DNA from: RPQJ01 sp963754535
GTDB lineage: Bacteria; Pseudomonadota; Gammaproteobacteria; Steroidobacterales; Steroidobacteraceae
Direction of reading: 5' to 3'
Length of the DNA stretch: 64,000 nt
Assembly: GCA_963754535.1 (NCBI GenBank)
Contig: CAVWGG010000013.1
Span: 6,555-70,554, forward strand
Position 1 is the first letter of the stretch; each line of letters begins with the position of its first letter. The position numbers and the translations under genes are program-made. Of this stretch, positions 1 to 8,723 are shown piece after piece. The notes under the pieces are model-generated. The model did no database searches, was not told where the DNA came from, and saw nothing but the letters and a program-made list of their open reading frames with translations.

Positions 1-1
1 C

Positions 2-550
2 GATGCACCGCTGGACGGCGAAGACCCGGACAACCTCGACGACGCGCTACCGGCTGCGGTGATGCTCGCGGGCACGTGGCTCCTCGCCGGGGTCGTCGAC
101 GAACCGGGAGGCTGGCGCGAAGTCGGCTCGATGCTCGAAGCGACGGCCTTTACGGCGATCAGCACGGAAATCCTGAAGCTGTCGTTCGGCCGCCAGCGTC
201 CGAACGAAACGACCGACCCCGACCAGTGGTTCGAGAGTGGCGACTCGTTTCCGTCGCGCCACGTCAGTGTCGCATTCGCGATCGGTACGGTGCTTGCGGA
301 ATCGGGTGACGACCGCTATCGCTGGCCACGCCGGATCCTGGGTTACGGCCTCGCCGGCGCCACCGCGTACCTGCGCATGGATCACAACCAGCACTGGGCT
401 TCGGACGTGGCTGCGGGCGCCGCACTCGGTCTGTCGACTGCGCGTTTCGTGATGAACCGACGCGAAGTCAGTGCGGACAAGACGGCCTTTGCGATCGCAC
501 CGGGCGAGCAGGGCGGGGTCATGCTCACCTTCCAGATGCCGCTGCACTGA
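2..550 (+). CDS. PAP2-family phosphatase (5' end outside window)
   Basis: The reading frame is open to the window edge, so the true start lies upstream; GTG at 59 is only the first internal start. The three PAP2 (type 2 phosphatidic acid phosphatase) signatures appear in order: KLSFGRQRP (KxxxxxxRP), PSRH (the PSGH motif, with Arg for Gly) and LRMDHNQHWASD (the SRxxxxxHxxxD block). These form the vanadate-type active site of membrane phosphatases acting on lipid phosphates or pyrophosphates. The visible part has small hydrophobic stretches, and the stop is 19 bases before the next gene. The substrate cannot be told from sequence. Confidence 0.8.
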   Translation, partial: DAPLDGEDPDNLDDALPAAVMLAGTWLLAGVVDEPGGWREVGSMLEATAFTAISTEILKLSFGRQRPNETTDPDQWFESGDSFPSRHVSVAFAIGTVLAESGDDRYRWPRRILGYGLAGATAYLRMDHNQHWASDVAAGAALGLSTARFVMNRREVSADKTAFAIAPGEQGGVMLTFQMPLH

Positions 551-569
551 GCCGCGCCCGCCGAAAAGC

Positions 570-1367
570 ATGCAGATTCAGATCCTGGGCGTCCCGACGG
601 ACGTCAACTCGTCGTACCGGCGTGGTGCCGCAACGGGCCCTGCGGCCATCCGGCAGGCGTGGCGTCGTTATGCGGAGTTCGGCAACGCCGCCACGGAAAG
701 CGGCCTCGAGATCGGCAGCGAGCTGACCATCGTCGATCTCGGTGACGTTGCGATTCGTGAAGATGGCTCAGACCATGCTGCGATCGTGGCGGCGGCCGGG
801 GAGGCGGCGCGCATCGGGCCCCTGTTGTCGGTTGGCGGCGATCACTCGGTCACCTTTCCGCTCGTTGAGGGACTGGCCGCGGTGCACGGGCCGCTCAACC
901 TGCTGCACTTCGACGCGCACCCGGATCTGTACGACGACTACGAAGGCAATCCGCGTTCGCACGCGAGTCCGTTCGCCCGGATCATGGAGCGTGGTCTTGC
1001 GCAGAGGCTCGTCCAGGTCGGTGTTCGCACCTGGAACAAGCACAACCGCGAGCAGGCGCAGCGGTTCGGTGTCGAGGTTGTCGAATGGGCCGACTTCACG
1101 CCCGCGACGGTGCCGATTCCTGCCGGCCCGCTCTATGTCACGATCGATCTCGACGCGCTCGACCCGGCTTTCGCGCCGGGCGTGTCGCACCCCGAACCGG
1201 CCGGCTTGAGCGTGCGTGACATCGTCGCGGTGCTTGCCCGGATTCGCACACAGGTCGTCGGTGCGGACGTCGTCGAGTTGAATCCGGCGCACGATACCGG
1301 CGACACGACAGCCATCGTCGCAGTGAAGCTGATCAAGGAGTTGATGGGCGCGATGGCGCGCCGCTGA
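570..1367 (+). CDS. Arginase/agmatinase-family ureohydrolase
   Basis: A 265-residue protein of the binuclear manganese ureohydrolase fold, which hydrolyses arginine, agmatine or formiminoglutamate-type guanidino substrates. The metal-binding signatures are all visible: GGDHS, FDAHPDLYDD (DAHxD) and TIDLDALDPAFAPG (DxDxxDP). I chose ATG 570 because the family homology begins right there (MQIQILGVPTD); an in-frame extension back to 471 has no family character and would overlap the upstream gene. The length is slightly short for an arginase (about 300). The exact substrate is not resolved, and arginase, agmatinase and formimidoylglutamase all remain possible. Confidence 0.85.
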   Translation: MQIQILGVPTDVNSSYRRGAATGPAAIRQAWRRYAEFGNAATESGLEIGSELTIVDLGDVAIREDGSDHAAIVAAAGEAARIGPLLSVGGDHSVTFPLVEGLAAVHGPLNLLHFDAHPDLYDDYEGNPRSHASPFARIMERGLAQRLVQVGVRTWNKHNREQAQRFGVEVVEWADFTPATVPIPAGPLYVTIDLDALDPAFAPGVSHPEPAGLSVRDIVAVLARIRTQVVGADVVELNPAHDTGDTTAIVAVKLIKELMGAMARR

Positions 1368-1385
1368 CCGGGCGCTGCCGCGGGT

Positions 1386-2852
1386 TCACGTGCCGCAGAA
1401 GGTGTTCTGCACGCGCTCGTGGGGCAGGGGAGGCGTTCGGTAAGAATCGCGGCCCGGCTGCTGCTCGAAGGGTCGGGCCAGCACGGCGTGCAGGGCATGG
1501 AACGGTGCGAAATCTGCGTTCTGCACAGCGGCCTCAATGACCTCCTCGATGCGGTGATTGCGCGGAATGTAGGCGGGGTTCGCGTGCTGCATCGTTTCGA
1601 TGCAGCGTTCGACGCCACCGGGTTCGCGTGCCAGCCGCTCGCGCCATCGGCGCACCCAGCCCGCGAAAGGAGCCGCCAGTGCCGCGTCGTTCGTTGCCGC
1701 GTCGGCCAGCGCGCGATACGTGTTGGTGAAGTCGGCCGCCGCGGCGTGCATGACCTCGAACAGTTCCGTCACCAGGGCGTGGTCGCCTTCTTCGCTCGTC
1801 CGCAGGCCCAGTTTACGACGGAATCCGTCGAGCCAATGCCGGTCGAAGCGAGCGGATACACCCTGCAAGGAGGCGGTGGCGCGCTCGATGGCCCGGGTTT
1901 CATCCGCGTCGATCAGCGGCAGCAGCGTCTCGGCCAGCCGCGCGAGATTCCACTGCAGGATGCTGGGCTGGTTGCCGTAGGCATACCGCCCGCGGCGGTC
2001 GATGAAGCTGTAGACGGTCGCCGGATCGTACTCGTCCATGAAAGCGCACGGCCCGAAGTCGATCGTCTCGCCCGAGACGGTCATGTTGTCCGTGTTCATC
2101 ACGCCATGGATGAAGCCGATCTGCATCCAGCGCGCGACCAGTGAACTCTGTCGCTCGGCGACGCCTTCGAACAAGGCGAGGTAACGGTCAGCGCCGTCGG
2201 CCAGCTCCGGGTAGTGTCGCGCAATGACGTAGTCGGCGAGCACACGGACGCCATCCACGTCGCCACGCGCGGCAAAGTATTCGAACGTGCCGACGCGAAT
2301 ATGGCTGGCTGCCACGCGGATCAGGACGCCTCCCGGCAGCGGGCCGCTTTCACGGAGTATTCGGTCGCCGGTGGTGGCCGCAGACAACGCACGCGTGGTC
2401 GGCACTCCGAGTGCGTGCATCGCCTCGCTGACCAGGTATTCACGCAGGACCGGTCCGAGCGCCGCGCGGCCGTCGCCCCGCCGTGAAAAAGGCGTCGGAC
2501 CCGCACCTTTCCATTGCAGGTCGCGTCGCCGTCCGTGTGCATCGATCACTTCGCCGATCAGCAGCGCCCGGCCATCACCCAGTTGCGGGACGAACGAGCC
2601 GAACTGGTGACCGGCGTACGCCATGGCGAGCGGCCGCGCGCCTGCCGGCACGCCGTTGCCGGCGCAGACGGCTGCGAGTTCCGTGTCGGCAAGCCGACTC
2701 CGGTCAACGCCAAGTTCGCTGGCCAGGTTGTCATTGAATGCGATCAAGGAGGGTGCCTTGACCGCCGTTGGCGGCACGGCGGCGTAGAAGCGCCCTGGCA
2801 GCGCCGCGTACGTATGGAAGAACTCGGCGAACGCGCCTGGGTGCCGGGTCAC
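1386..2852 (-). CDS. selO: Protein adenylyltransferase SelO (YdiU)
   Basis: A 488-residue SelO/YdiU pseudokinase. The family transfers AMP from ATP to Ser/Thr/Tyr of target proteins and is tied to redox stress. Recognisable blocks are the N-terminal FNDNLASELG, YAGHQFGSFVPQLGDGRA, the nucleotide-binding LQWKGAGPTPFSRRGDGRA and the active-site region VMNTDNMTVSGETIDFGP. The protein ends in NTFCGT: a Cys third from the end matches the selenocysteine or cysteine at that position in the family. The gene is convergent with the ureohydrolase gene, with an 18-base gap. Another in-frame start would be implausible because the conserved N terminus begins close to ATG 2852. Confidence 0.92.
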   Translation of the reverse strand: MTRHPGAFAEFFHTYAALPGRFYAAVPPTAVKAPSLIAFNDNLASELGVDRSRLADTELAAVCAGNGVPAGARPLAMAYAGHQFGSFVPQLGDGRALLIGEVIDAHGRRRDLQWKGAGPTPFSRRGDGRAALGPVLREYLVSEAMHALGVPTTRALSAATTGDRILRESGPLPGGVLIRVAASHIRVGTFEYFAARGDVDGVRVLADYVIARHYPELADGADRYLALFEGVAERQSSLVARWMQIGFIHGVMNTDNMTVSGETIDFGPCAFMDEYDPATVYSFIDRRGRYAYGNQPSILQWNLARLAETLLPLIDADETRAIERATASLQGVSARFDRHWLDGFRRKLGLRTSEEGDHALVTELFEVMHAAAADFTNTYRALADAATNDAALAAPFAGWVRRWRERLAREPGGVERCIETMQHANPAYIPRNHRIEEVIEAAVQNADFAPFHALHAVLARPFEQQPGRDSYRTPPLPHERVQNTFCGT

Positions 2853-2873
2853 GTCTGAACTCGGTTGATTCTG

Positions 2874-3689
2874 TCAGCCAAACACGGCAACCGTCTGGTG
2901 GCTGACCGAATAGGCGTGGCCATCGGCGCCGTACAGCACCGACGTCTGGCTGAGGTAGCCCGCCGTGCCGGCGCGAACCTCGGTATCGATCAGCACCCAG
3001 TCGTGCAGGTCGAGGTAGGCGGGATCACGCAACACCTCGATCATCCAGTTCACGGAACTTGCGGGCGCCGGTTCGGTGAGCATCGACAACACCGGCGTCG
3101 GGATCACGTCCGCGAGCGCGAGCAGCGCGTCTTCCGAGCCGCACTCCCGGTCGCGCAACCGGGCATAGATCAGCGACCTCGGTTCCGGGTAACCGGAGTA
3201 GGGCCTGGCGCCCCGCGCTATACGGACGTCGAAGTGCTTCAGGAACGCAGGTGACATGGGTGGGCCGGTGTCTGACGCGCCGGCTTCATCCGCTGACCTG
3301 CCTGGATCGGGGCGCGGCATTTCCTTCACGAAGCGCGATTCGCGCGGCCCGCCGAAAATACCAACGACCGTGCAGGCCACCTTGCCGTCGTCGTGCATGA
3401 GGTCGCAGCGGGCATGGACTGTCGATTTGCCCGCGCGCAGGGTCTCCGCCCTCATGCGGATCGGCGCGCCGCCGAGCAAGGGGCCGACAAACGTCATCTG
3501 CGCGCTGCGCAAGGGCATCGCCGCCGCTTGCAAAGGCAGTACTGCCCGCATGGCGCGGCCACCCAGGGCCATCTGCATGCCACCGAAGACAGTGCGGCCC
3601 TGCAGCCAGTCGGGCGGCACGGTCACCGCAAAGCTCGAATCGGCAGACGGCTCGATGGACGCCAGGACCTGTGAAAAGCCGTTGGGCAT
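2874..3689 (-). CDS. Acyl-CoA thioesterase-like double hotdog protein
   Basis: A 271-residue protein that looks like the TesB-like two-hotdog thioesterase superfamily: an N-terminal hotdog with GGMQMALGGRAMRAVLP and the sheet TFVGPLLGGAPIRMRAETLR, and a C-terminal hotdog ending VLYGADGHAYSVSHQTVAVFG. Members hydrolyse acyl-CoA thioesters in the cytoplasm. It lies upstream of selO on the same strand with a 21-base gap, so the two could be co-transcribed. It is divergent from the M1 peptidase gene. The acyl chain preference is unknown, and no catalytic residues can be named with confidence from this family by eye. Confidence 0.7.
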   Translation of the reverse strand: MPNGFSQVLASIEPSADSSFAVTVPPDWLQGRTVFGGMQMALGGRAMRAVLPLQAAAMPLRSAQMTFVGPLLGGAPIRMRAETLRAGKSTVHARCDLMHDDGKVACTVVGIFGGPRESRFVKEMPRPDPGRSADEAGASDTGPPMSPAFLKHFDVRIARGARPYSGYPEPRSLIYARLRDRECGSEDALLALADVIPTPVLSMLTEPAPASSVNWMIEVLRDPAYLDLHDWVLIDTEVRAGTAGYLSQTSVLYGADGHAYSVSHQTVAVFG

Positions 3690-3774
3690 GCTGCGATTCT
3701 ACCGGACAGTGTCGCCGATCCGTATGCTTGGCGACTCCCGTCCAACGGCGCCGTCGCTGACAGAGAAGTGACGA

Positions 3775-5733
3775 ATGGAACAGTTTCAGGTTTCCCACGG
3801 TTCGCTCGCCATGGTCGCGATGGTGCTCGCGCTCGCGACCGTTGGCTGCCAGTCGACCCCGCAACCGACGCCAGCGGAACGCGCAGCGGCCTCGTTGCCC
3901 GCATCCGTTCCGCTCGTGACCACGCCGCGCAACTGGCCGGACAGCAAGAGTTACGCGGATCCGCTCAGCTTCGTCACCCGCAGCTTCGACCTCGACCTGG
4001 ACGTCGATTTCAAGACCAGTCGCCTGCGCGGCAGCGCAACGCTCGAACTCGATCGCATCGACCCGTCGGCGCGAGAACTCGTGCTCGACACGCGCGACCT
4101 GCAGATCGATTCGGTCAGGACGGCGCCCGCCGGCAGTGACACTTTCCGCACGGCTCGCTTCGCTCTGGACCGTCGCGACGCCGAACTCGGCAGCGCGCTG
4201 CGGATCGTCATGCCGCGGGATGCCGCACGCGTCCGTATCGCTTATGCCACCTCGCCGCAAGCCTCCGGTCTGCAGTGGTTGCAGGCATCGCAGACCGCGG
4301 GCAAGCAGTCACCGTTCCTGTTCAGCCAGGCCCAGGCGCTGCATGCGCGATCGATGGCGCCACTGCAGGACACGCCCAGGATTCGCGCGACCTATACCGC
4401 GACGTTGCGTGTGTCCGATGGTCTCGTCGCGGTCATGGCCGCGGAGGCCGACGCGGCCAATCGCCGCGGACAGACGACGTTTCGTTTCCGCATGCCGCAG
4501 CCGGTTCCTTCGTATCTGCTGGCGCTGGCGGTCGGCGATCTCGATTTCCGTGCCATCGGTCCCCGCACCGGTGTCTGGGCCGAGCCTTCGAAGGTCGACG
4601 CTGCAGCGAAGGAGTTCGAGGACGCCGAGGCGATGCTGACGAAGACCGAGGCGCTCTACGGCCCCTACCGCTGGGGTCGGTATGACGTGCTGATGCTGCC
4701 GCCCTCGTTTCCTTACGGCGGCATGGAGAATCCTCGGCTCACCTTCATGACGCCGACCGTGATCGCTGGCGACAAGTCCCTGGTTGGGGTGCTCGCGCAC
4801 GAACTCGCGCATTCGTGGTCCGGCAACCTCGTGACCAATGCGACCTGGCGTGACGGCTGGCTCAACGAAGGCTTCACCACGTACTTCGAGCGTCGGATCA
4901 TGGAGGCCGTGTACGGCGAGGAGCGCGCACGGCTGGAATGGGGCGTCGGGCAGCAGGATCTGCGTCTGGCCCTGGCCGAACTGAAGCCCGAAGAGGCGTG
5001 GCGGGGTGCACTGGCACCGGACCTGTCGCTGCACCAGGGGGACGACGGCTCGGCCGTGGCATACGAGAAAGGCGCGCTGTTCCTGTATCAGCTCGAGCGC
5101 CGATTTGGCCGGCCGCAACTCGACGCGTTCCTGCAGGGCTGGTTCGAGCGGCACGCTTTCACGAGCGTCACCACGCCCCAGTTCGTCGCCGAACTGCAGG
5201 ACGGCTTGATGCGGCAGTACCCGGGCAAGATCGACGCGGCATTCCTTGCGAGGTGGATCGATGCGCCCGGGCTGCCAGCCGATGCCGAGTTCGTGCCATC
5301 CGACACACTCGCTCGCGTCGATGCGCAGCGTCTGCGCTGGGAGCAAGGCTCGCTCGCGACCGAGGCGCTGCAGACGTGGGGTTGGACCGTGCAGGAGTGG
5401 CTGCATTTCCTGAACCGGGCGACGCGTCCGCAACCCGTTGCACGGCTGCAGGACCTCGACCGGCGTTACCAGTTGACCGCATCCAGCAATGCCGAGATCG
5501 CGCATGCCTGGTTCCGGCTGGCGCTCGCCAGCGGCTACCCCGGCCTCGAGCCAGCGCTGCAAAGCTACCTGGTGGGAATCGGGCGATTGAAGCTCATCGA
5601 GCCTTTGTACGAAGACCTGTTGCAGACTCCGCAGGGTGCCGTGTTCGCGCGGCGTGTGTATGCGCAGGCCCGGCCCGGTTACCATGCGATCGCCCAGCGT
5701 CGTCTCGACCGCCTGATGCAGGAAGCACGTTGA
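3775..5733 (+). CDS. M1-family zinc aminopeptidase, leukotriene A4 hydrolase type
   Basis: A 652-residue gluzincin aminopeptidase. The N-terminal 25 residues are hydrophobic and end in LATVGC, a loose lipobox, so it is probably an exported lipoprotein. The substrate-anchoring motif PYGGMENP (GxMEN) is followed by the zinc site HELAHSWSGNLV at about residue 342 and the third ligand in WLNEGFTTYFER, 18 residues further on. The C-terminal third is helical, as in the leukotriene A4 hydrolase branch. Start ATG 3775 has AGAGAAG upstream. It would cleave N-terminal residues from peptides, probably in the periplasm. The next gene overlaps its stop codon. Confidence 0.9.
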   Translation: MEQFQVSHGSLAMVAMVLALATVGCQSTPQPTPAERAAASLPASVPLVTTPRNWPDSKSYADPLSFVTRSFDLDLDVDFKTSRLRGSATLELDRIDPSARELVLDTRDLQIDSVRTAPAGSDTFRTARFALDRRDAELGSALRIVMPRDAARVRIAYATSPQASGLQWLQASQTAGKQSPFLFSQAQALHARSMAPLQDTPRIRATYTATLRVSDGLVAVMAAEADAANRRGQTTFRFRMPQPVPSYLLALAVGDLDFRAIGPRTGVWAEPSKVDAAAKEFEDAEAMLTKTEALYGPYRWGRYDVLMLPPSFPYGGMENPRLTFMTPTVIAGDKSLVGVLAHELAHSWSGNLVTNATWRDGWLNEGFTTYFERRIMEAVYGEERARLEWGVGQQDLRLALAELKPEEAWRGALAPDLSLHQGDDGSAVAYEKGALFLYQLERRFGRPQLDAFLQGWFERHAFTSVTTPQFVAELQDGLMRQYPGKIDAAFLARWIDAPGLPADAEFVPSDTLARVDAQRLRWEQGSLATEALQTWGWTVQEWLHFLNRATRPQPVARLQDLDRRYQLTASSNAEIAHAWFRLALASGYPGLEPALQSYLVGIGRLKLIEPLYEDLLQTPQGAVFARRVYAQARPGYHAIAQRRLDRLMQEAR

Positions 5734-6047
5734 AGTCCCGCCGGTCATCACCGCTCGACGAATTGCAGCGCCGCGTGTGTGGCACCGACGCGGCGATCAT
5801 CGACGAGCTTTATGGCCTCGAGCCCGTCTACGAGCCGGGCGAGGGCTCCCGCTCAGCCGCGTTCACAACCGAGTTCGTTTCCATCCTGTGCCCGTACTGC
5901 TGGGAGCGCTACGAAACACAGGTCGACTTGAGCGCAGGCTCGTTCACCTACGTCGAGGACTGCCAGGTCTGCTGTCAGCCGATCGAGATCAGCTGCGAAA
6001 TCAACGAGGGACGGCTGGTGGCCGTCAAGCCTGAGCGGATGGACTGA
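5730..6047 (+). CDS. CPXCG-motif cysteine-rich protein
   Basis: A small protein of about 105 residues whose C-terminal 60 residues match the cysteine-rich CPXCG family: CPYCWERYETQVDLSAG, then the paired CQVCC and PIEISC. Four clustered cysteines (CxxC twice) suggest a zinc ribbon; the function is unknown. The TTG at 5730 overlaps the upstream stop (TTGA), which favours translational coupling with the M1 peptidase gene; GTG 5775 is a possible alternative start nearer to the conserved part. The last 23 bases overlap the 3' end of bufC on the other strand. Confidence 0.75.
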   Translation: MKSRRSSPLDELQRRVCGTDAAIIDELYGLEPVYEPGEGSRSAAFTTEFVSILCPYCWERYETQVDLSAGSFTYVEDCQVCCQPIEISCEINEGRLVAVKPERMD

Positions 6048-6831
6048 CGACCTGCACGACGAGCTTTTCGTCGAAGAGCCAGGCCAGCAATCGGCCGAGT
6101 GCGTCGGGATCTGCCGCCGCCGCGTCGGTTGCCTCTGCGAGCGACTTGCCGTCGCAGAGGTGATACAGCAGTTGGTGATCGGCCTGGTCGAGCCGGTACG
6201 CCGCCACTCGGTCGGCGACGCACGCGACCACGCAATGCTCCGCGCCCGCATCCAGATCGACGGGGGAGGCCGTATCTTCGTGCTGGTTGGCTTGCCATAC
6301 GCTCCAGATCGGAAACGGCGACGCCACCAGCCGCAACGAAGATTGCAGCATGAGCACCAGGTGCGGCAGGACGTCTGCATCAAAGCGACCGAGCGATTCG
6401 AGACCCGCCGGCTCGCGGTGTGCAGCGGCGACGGATTCCTCGCAGGCCCATTCGAGCCGCGCGAGGTCGGCGAGCCATTCGTAGTCCGTGCCCGCCATGC
6501 GGTTGGCGAGCCATGCCGGGAATGCCTCGCCGATCCAATGCAGGTCACCGTGTTGCGACGGGTGCCGGGCACGGTACTCGTGCGCGAGCTGGCGAAAGAA
6601 ATCGGCACCGACGCGTCGCTGAGTCACGGCGTAGGTGCGTTCGAGCGCCGTGAGAAAGGTCTGCCACTCGTTGTTGCGGTAGACGTCGACTCGCTCGCCG
6701 AAGGCGGCTGCGTCTTCCGTGCCTGCGAGCACACGCAGGTCCGCTTCGTTCGCGCCCGCTGAGCGCACGCTGCGGCCGAATGCTGCCTGCAGCGCCCTCA
6801 GGTCCGGGCCGGAGTCACGCGGCCGCTGCAT
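6025..6831 (-). CDS. bufC: Bufferin biosynthesis partner BufC (DUF2063)
   Basis: A 268-residue DUF2063/HvfC-BufC protein. It begins with the family signature in which a helix LRALQAAFGRSVR leads to RVDVYRNNEWQTFLTALERTY, and it ends in a small helical domain DALGRLLAWLFDEKLVV. In bufferin operons the MNIO enzyme BufB works with BufC, which binds and presents the precursor peptide BufA. The start overlaps the end of bufB by 17 bases, as expected for coupled translation. Its 3' end overlaps the convergent CPXCG gene. The role is inferred from family and operon; there is no direct evidence for the peptide modified here. Confidence 0.88.
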   Translation of the reverse strand: MQRPRDSGPDLRALQAAFGRSVRSAGANEADLRVLAGTEDAAAFGERVDVYRNNEWQTFLTALERTYAVTQRRVGADFFRQLAHEYRARHPSQHGDLHWIGEAFPAWLANRMAGTDYEWLADLARLEWACEESVAAAHREPAGLESLGRFDADVLPHLVLMLQSSLRLVASPFPIWSVWQANQHEDTASPVDLDAGAEHCVVACVADRVAAYRLDQADHQLLYHLCDGKSLAEATDAAAADPDALGRLLAWLFDEKLVVQVVSPSAQA

Positions 6832-7687
6832 GGCACCGTTCCAGTCGCTGGTCCGCGCGTGTCGCTTCCGCCAGCAGGATTTCGAGGGGCGGGACGTCGT
6901 TGTCCCATTCGATCAGGGTCGGCACCGGGCCGAAGCGACGCAGCACGTCGTCGTACAAGGCCCAGACTTCGTCGCAGACCGCGCTGCCATGATCGTCGAT
7001 CAGCAGGTCGCGCGCACCGACCCGGCGCCGCGCGTGACCCGCGAGGTGAATCTCCTGGATGGCCTGCCGGGGGAGCGCTGCGAGGAACGCATCCAGGTCG
7101 AGCCCCAGGTTCGACGCATTCACGTACGCATTGTTTACGTCCAGCAGCAGTCCGCAGCCACTGCGTTCCACGACGGCTGCAAGGAATTCACCTTCGCCGA
7201 GCTGCGAGGAGGCGAAGCTGACGTAGGCGCTCAGGTTTTCGATCAGGATCTGGCGACCGATGAAATCCTGCACCTCCCGCACGCGGGCGGCGAGGTGCTC
7301 GACCGCTTCCTCGGTGTAAGGCAGTGGCAGCAGGTCGTTGAAGTGCTCGCCGTCCACGTGGCCCCAGCAAGCGTGTTCGCTCACCAAGGCAGGCTCGTAG
7401 CGGCGCACGGCATCGCGAACTCGTGCCAGGTGGGCGCGGTCGATGGGGTCGGCTGAGCCGAGCCCGAGTCCGACGCCGTGCAGGCTCAATGGATACAGGG
7501 AGCGCGCGCGCTCGAGGCAGCGTACTGCGGGGCCACCCGCGTGGAAGTAGTTTTCGGTGTGGGCCTCGATCCAGGCCGGCGCAGGTGTCGCGGTCAGGAT
7601 CGCCACGTGGTGCTGCGATCGGAGACCGATCCCGGCTCGCACCGGAATCGGTCCGCGGACAGGCTGAGGCAAGGTGCCGCCTGTCAC
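6815..7687 (-). CDS. bufB: Bufferin-modifying MNIO enzyme BufB (DUF692)
   Basis: A 290-residue DUF692 TIM-barrel multinuclear non-haem iron oxidase. The metal-ligand segments are easy to follow: EAHTENYF, SEHACW, ILIENLSAY, LDVNNAYVNA, EIHLAGHAR and DDHGSAVCDEVW. Family members use two or three iron ions and oxygen to rebuild cysteines of a precursor peptide, for example to thiooxazole-type heterocycles in bufferins. The substrate is almost certainly the cysteine-rich peptide encoded 7 bases upstream (bufA). The overlap with bufC completes a three-gene operon. No doxX-like gene, often present in such operons, is seen. Confidence 0.92.
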   Translation of the reverse strand: MTGGTLPQPVRGPIPVRAGIGLRSQHHVAILTATPAPAWIEAHTENYFHAGGPAVRCLERARSLYPLSLHGVGLGLGSADPIDRAHLARVRDAVRRYEPALVSEHACWGHVDGEHFNDLLPLPYTEEAVEHLAARVREVQDFIGRQILIENLSAYVSFASSQLGEGEFLAAVVERSGCGLLLDVNNAYVNASNLGLDLDAFLAALPRQAIQEIHLAGHARRRVGARDLLIDDHGSAVCDEVWALYDDVLRRFGPVPTLIEWDNDVPPLEILLAEATRADQRLERCHAAAA

Positions 7688-7693
7688 GATCGA

Positions 7694-7963
7694 TTACATC
7701 GGCTTCTTGGCGTCGCCGCGGACCTTGCCACCGGCCTTTTCACATTCGGCCTGCGGCATTTTCTTCCATTCGGCGGGATCGTTGTCCGTCTTCGCAGCCC
7801 CGGCGCAGCTGTGGCTTGCCGTCGCGCAGTCATTCTTGCCCGCCTTCGCCACGCCGTAGCACTTCACCTTGGCATCTTTTCCTTCCGCGCTGTCGGCATT
7901 GGCGACACCCGCCGCGAGCAGGCTGCCGATGGCAGCGGCAATCGTCACGTGCTTGATGTTCAT
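7694..7963 (-). CDS. bufA: Bufferin precursor peptide BufA1 (DUF2282)
   Basis: An 89-residue exported precursor. ATG 7963 is chosen over the longer frame (to 8077) because it is preceded by AGGAGAAC and opens a clean signal peptide: MNIKHVTIAAAIGSLLAAG, with cleavage after VANA. The mature part has the DUF2282 pattern KCYGVAKAGKNDC, SHSCAGAAKTDNDP, PAEWKKMP and AECEKAGGK, with exactly four cysteines. In the family these cysteines are modified by the MNIO partner, and the product chelates copper in the periplasm. It is first in the operon and divergent from the TerB-like gene, so its promoter lies between 7964 and 8171. Confidence 0.9.
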   Translation of the reverse strand: MNIKHVTIAAAIGSLLAAGVANADSAEGKDAKVKCYGVAKAGKNDCATASHSCAGAAKTDNDPAEWKKMPQAECEKAGGKVRGDAKKPM

Positions 7964-8171
7964 GATGTTCGAAGTTCTCCTGCGTCGTTGGTTTGCCCTG
8001 CAAGACCTGCAGGCTCGGCTTCTGACCGCGGTGGACGTCGCAAGTTGCAACAGGCCGGGTCGAGCGCTGCGGAACATTATGAGCAGACGGCCTCACGCGC
8101 GCGAGCCGGTTGGCTTAGTGGCCCGGCGGTGGCAGCATGGCGAGACCCTCCCCGACGAGCCGAACACAGAC

Positions 8172-8636
8172 ATGGGCCTGAAAGACTGGATCACGCGGTA
8201 CCTGCCGGGCGGGGCGGGCAGCCGGGCGGCTGGAGCGACGGAGGTGGGGTCGAATCTCGCCGTGGCGGCGTTGCTAGTGGAGGTGCTGCGGGCGGATTAC
8301 GACGTTGCCCCAGCCGAACGCCAACAGGTCATGGCCTCGGTCTCGACGCTGCTCGGGCTCGGTACCGAGGAGACGCAGGCGCTGGTCGAGGAGGCCGAGC
8401 GCCACATCGACCAGTCCCATGACCTCTATCAGTTCACCTCGCAGATCAACCGCACGTACTCCGAGGGTGAGAAAGTCCGGCTGCTCGAAGCGCTGTGGCG
8501 TGTCGCAGACGCCGACGCGACGGTGCACAAGTACGAAGAGCACCTGATTCGCCGCGTTGCGGATCTGCTGCACGTGCCGCATTCCGGCTTCATTGCGGCG
8601 AAGCTACGGGCCACCGGCGAGACGACTCGCGGCTGA
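8172..8636 (+). CDS. TerB-family (tellurite resistance-like) protein
   Basis: A 154-residue all-helical protein of the TerB-like family. Its core runs from NLAVAALLVEVLRADYDV through YEEHLIRRVADLLHV, with acidic positions (RADYD, DADATVHKYEE) that in TerB-like folds bind metal. ATG 8172 (MGLKDWITRYL) is chosen because the upstream in-frame extension would run through the bufA promoter region and shows no family character. TerB-like proteins sit at the inner face of the membrane in metal or stress responses. It is followed after 87 bases by a ParA-like ATPase on the same strand; no functional link is proven. Confidence 0.75.
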   Translation: MGLKDWITRYLPGGAGSRAAGATEVGSNLAVAALLVEVLRADYDVAPAERQQVMASVSTLLGLGTEETQALVEEAERHIDQSHDLYQFTSQINRTYSEGEKVRLLEALWRVADADATVHKYEEHLIRRVADLLHVPHSGFIAAKLRATGETTRG

Positions 8637-8723
8637 CGGACGCCCGAGGCCAAAGCACTTTTTGCACGCCGGCTTGCGGCCAGACCCAGCGGTCGGGTAC
8701 GTTCGCGGCAGGATTTCCCGACC

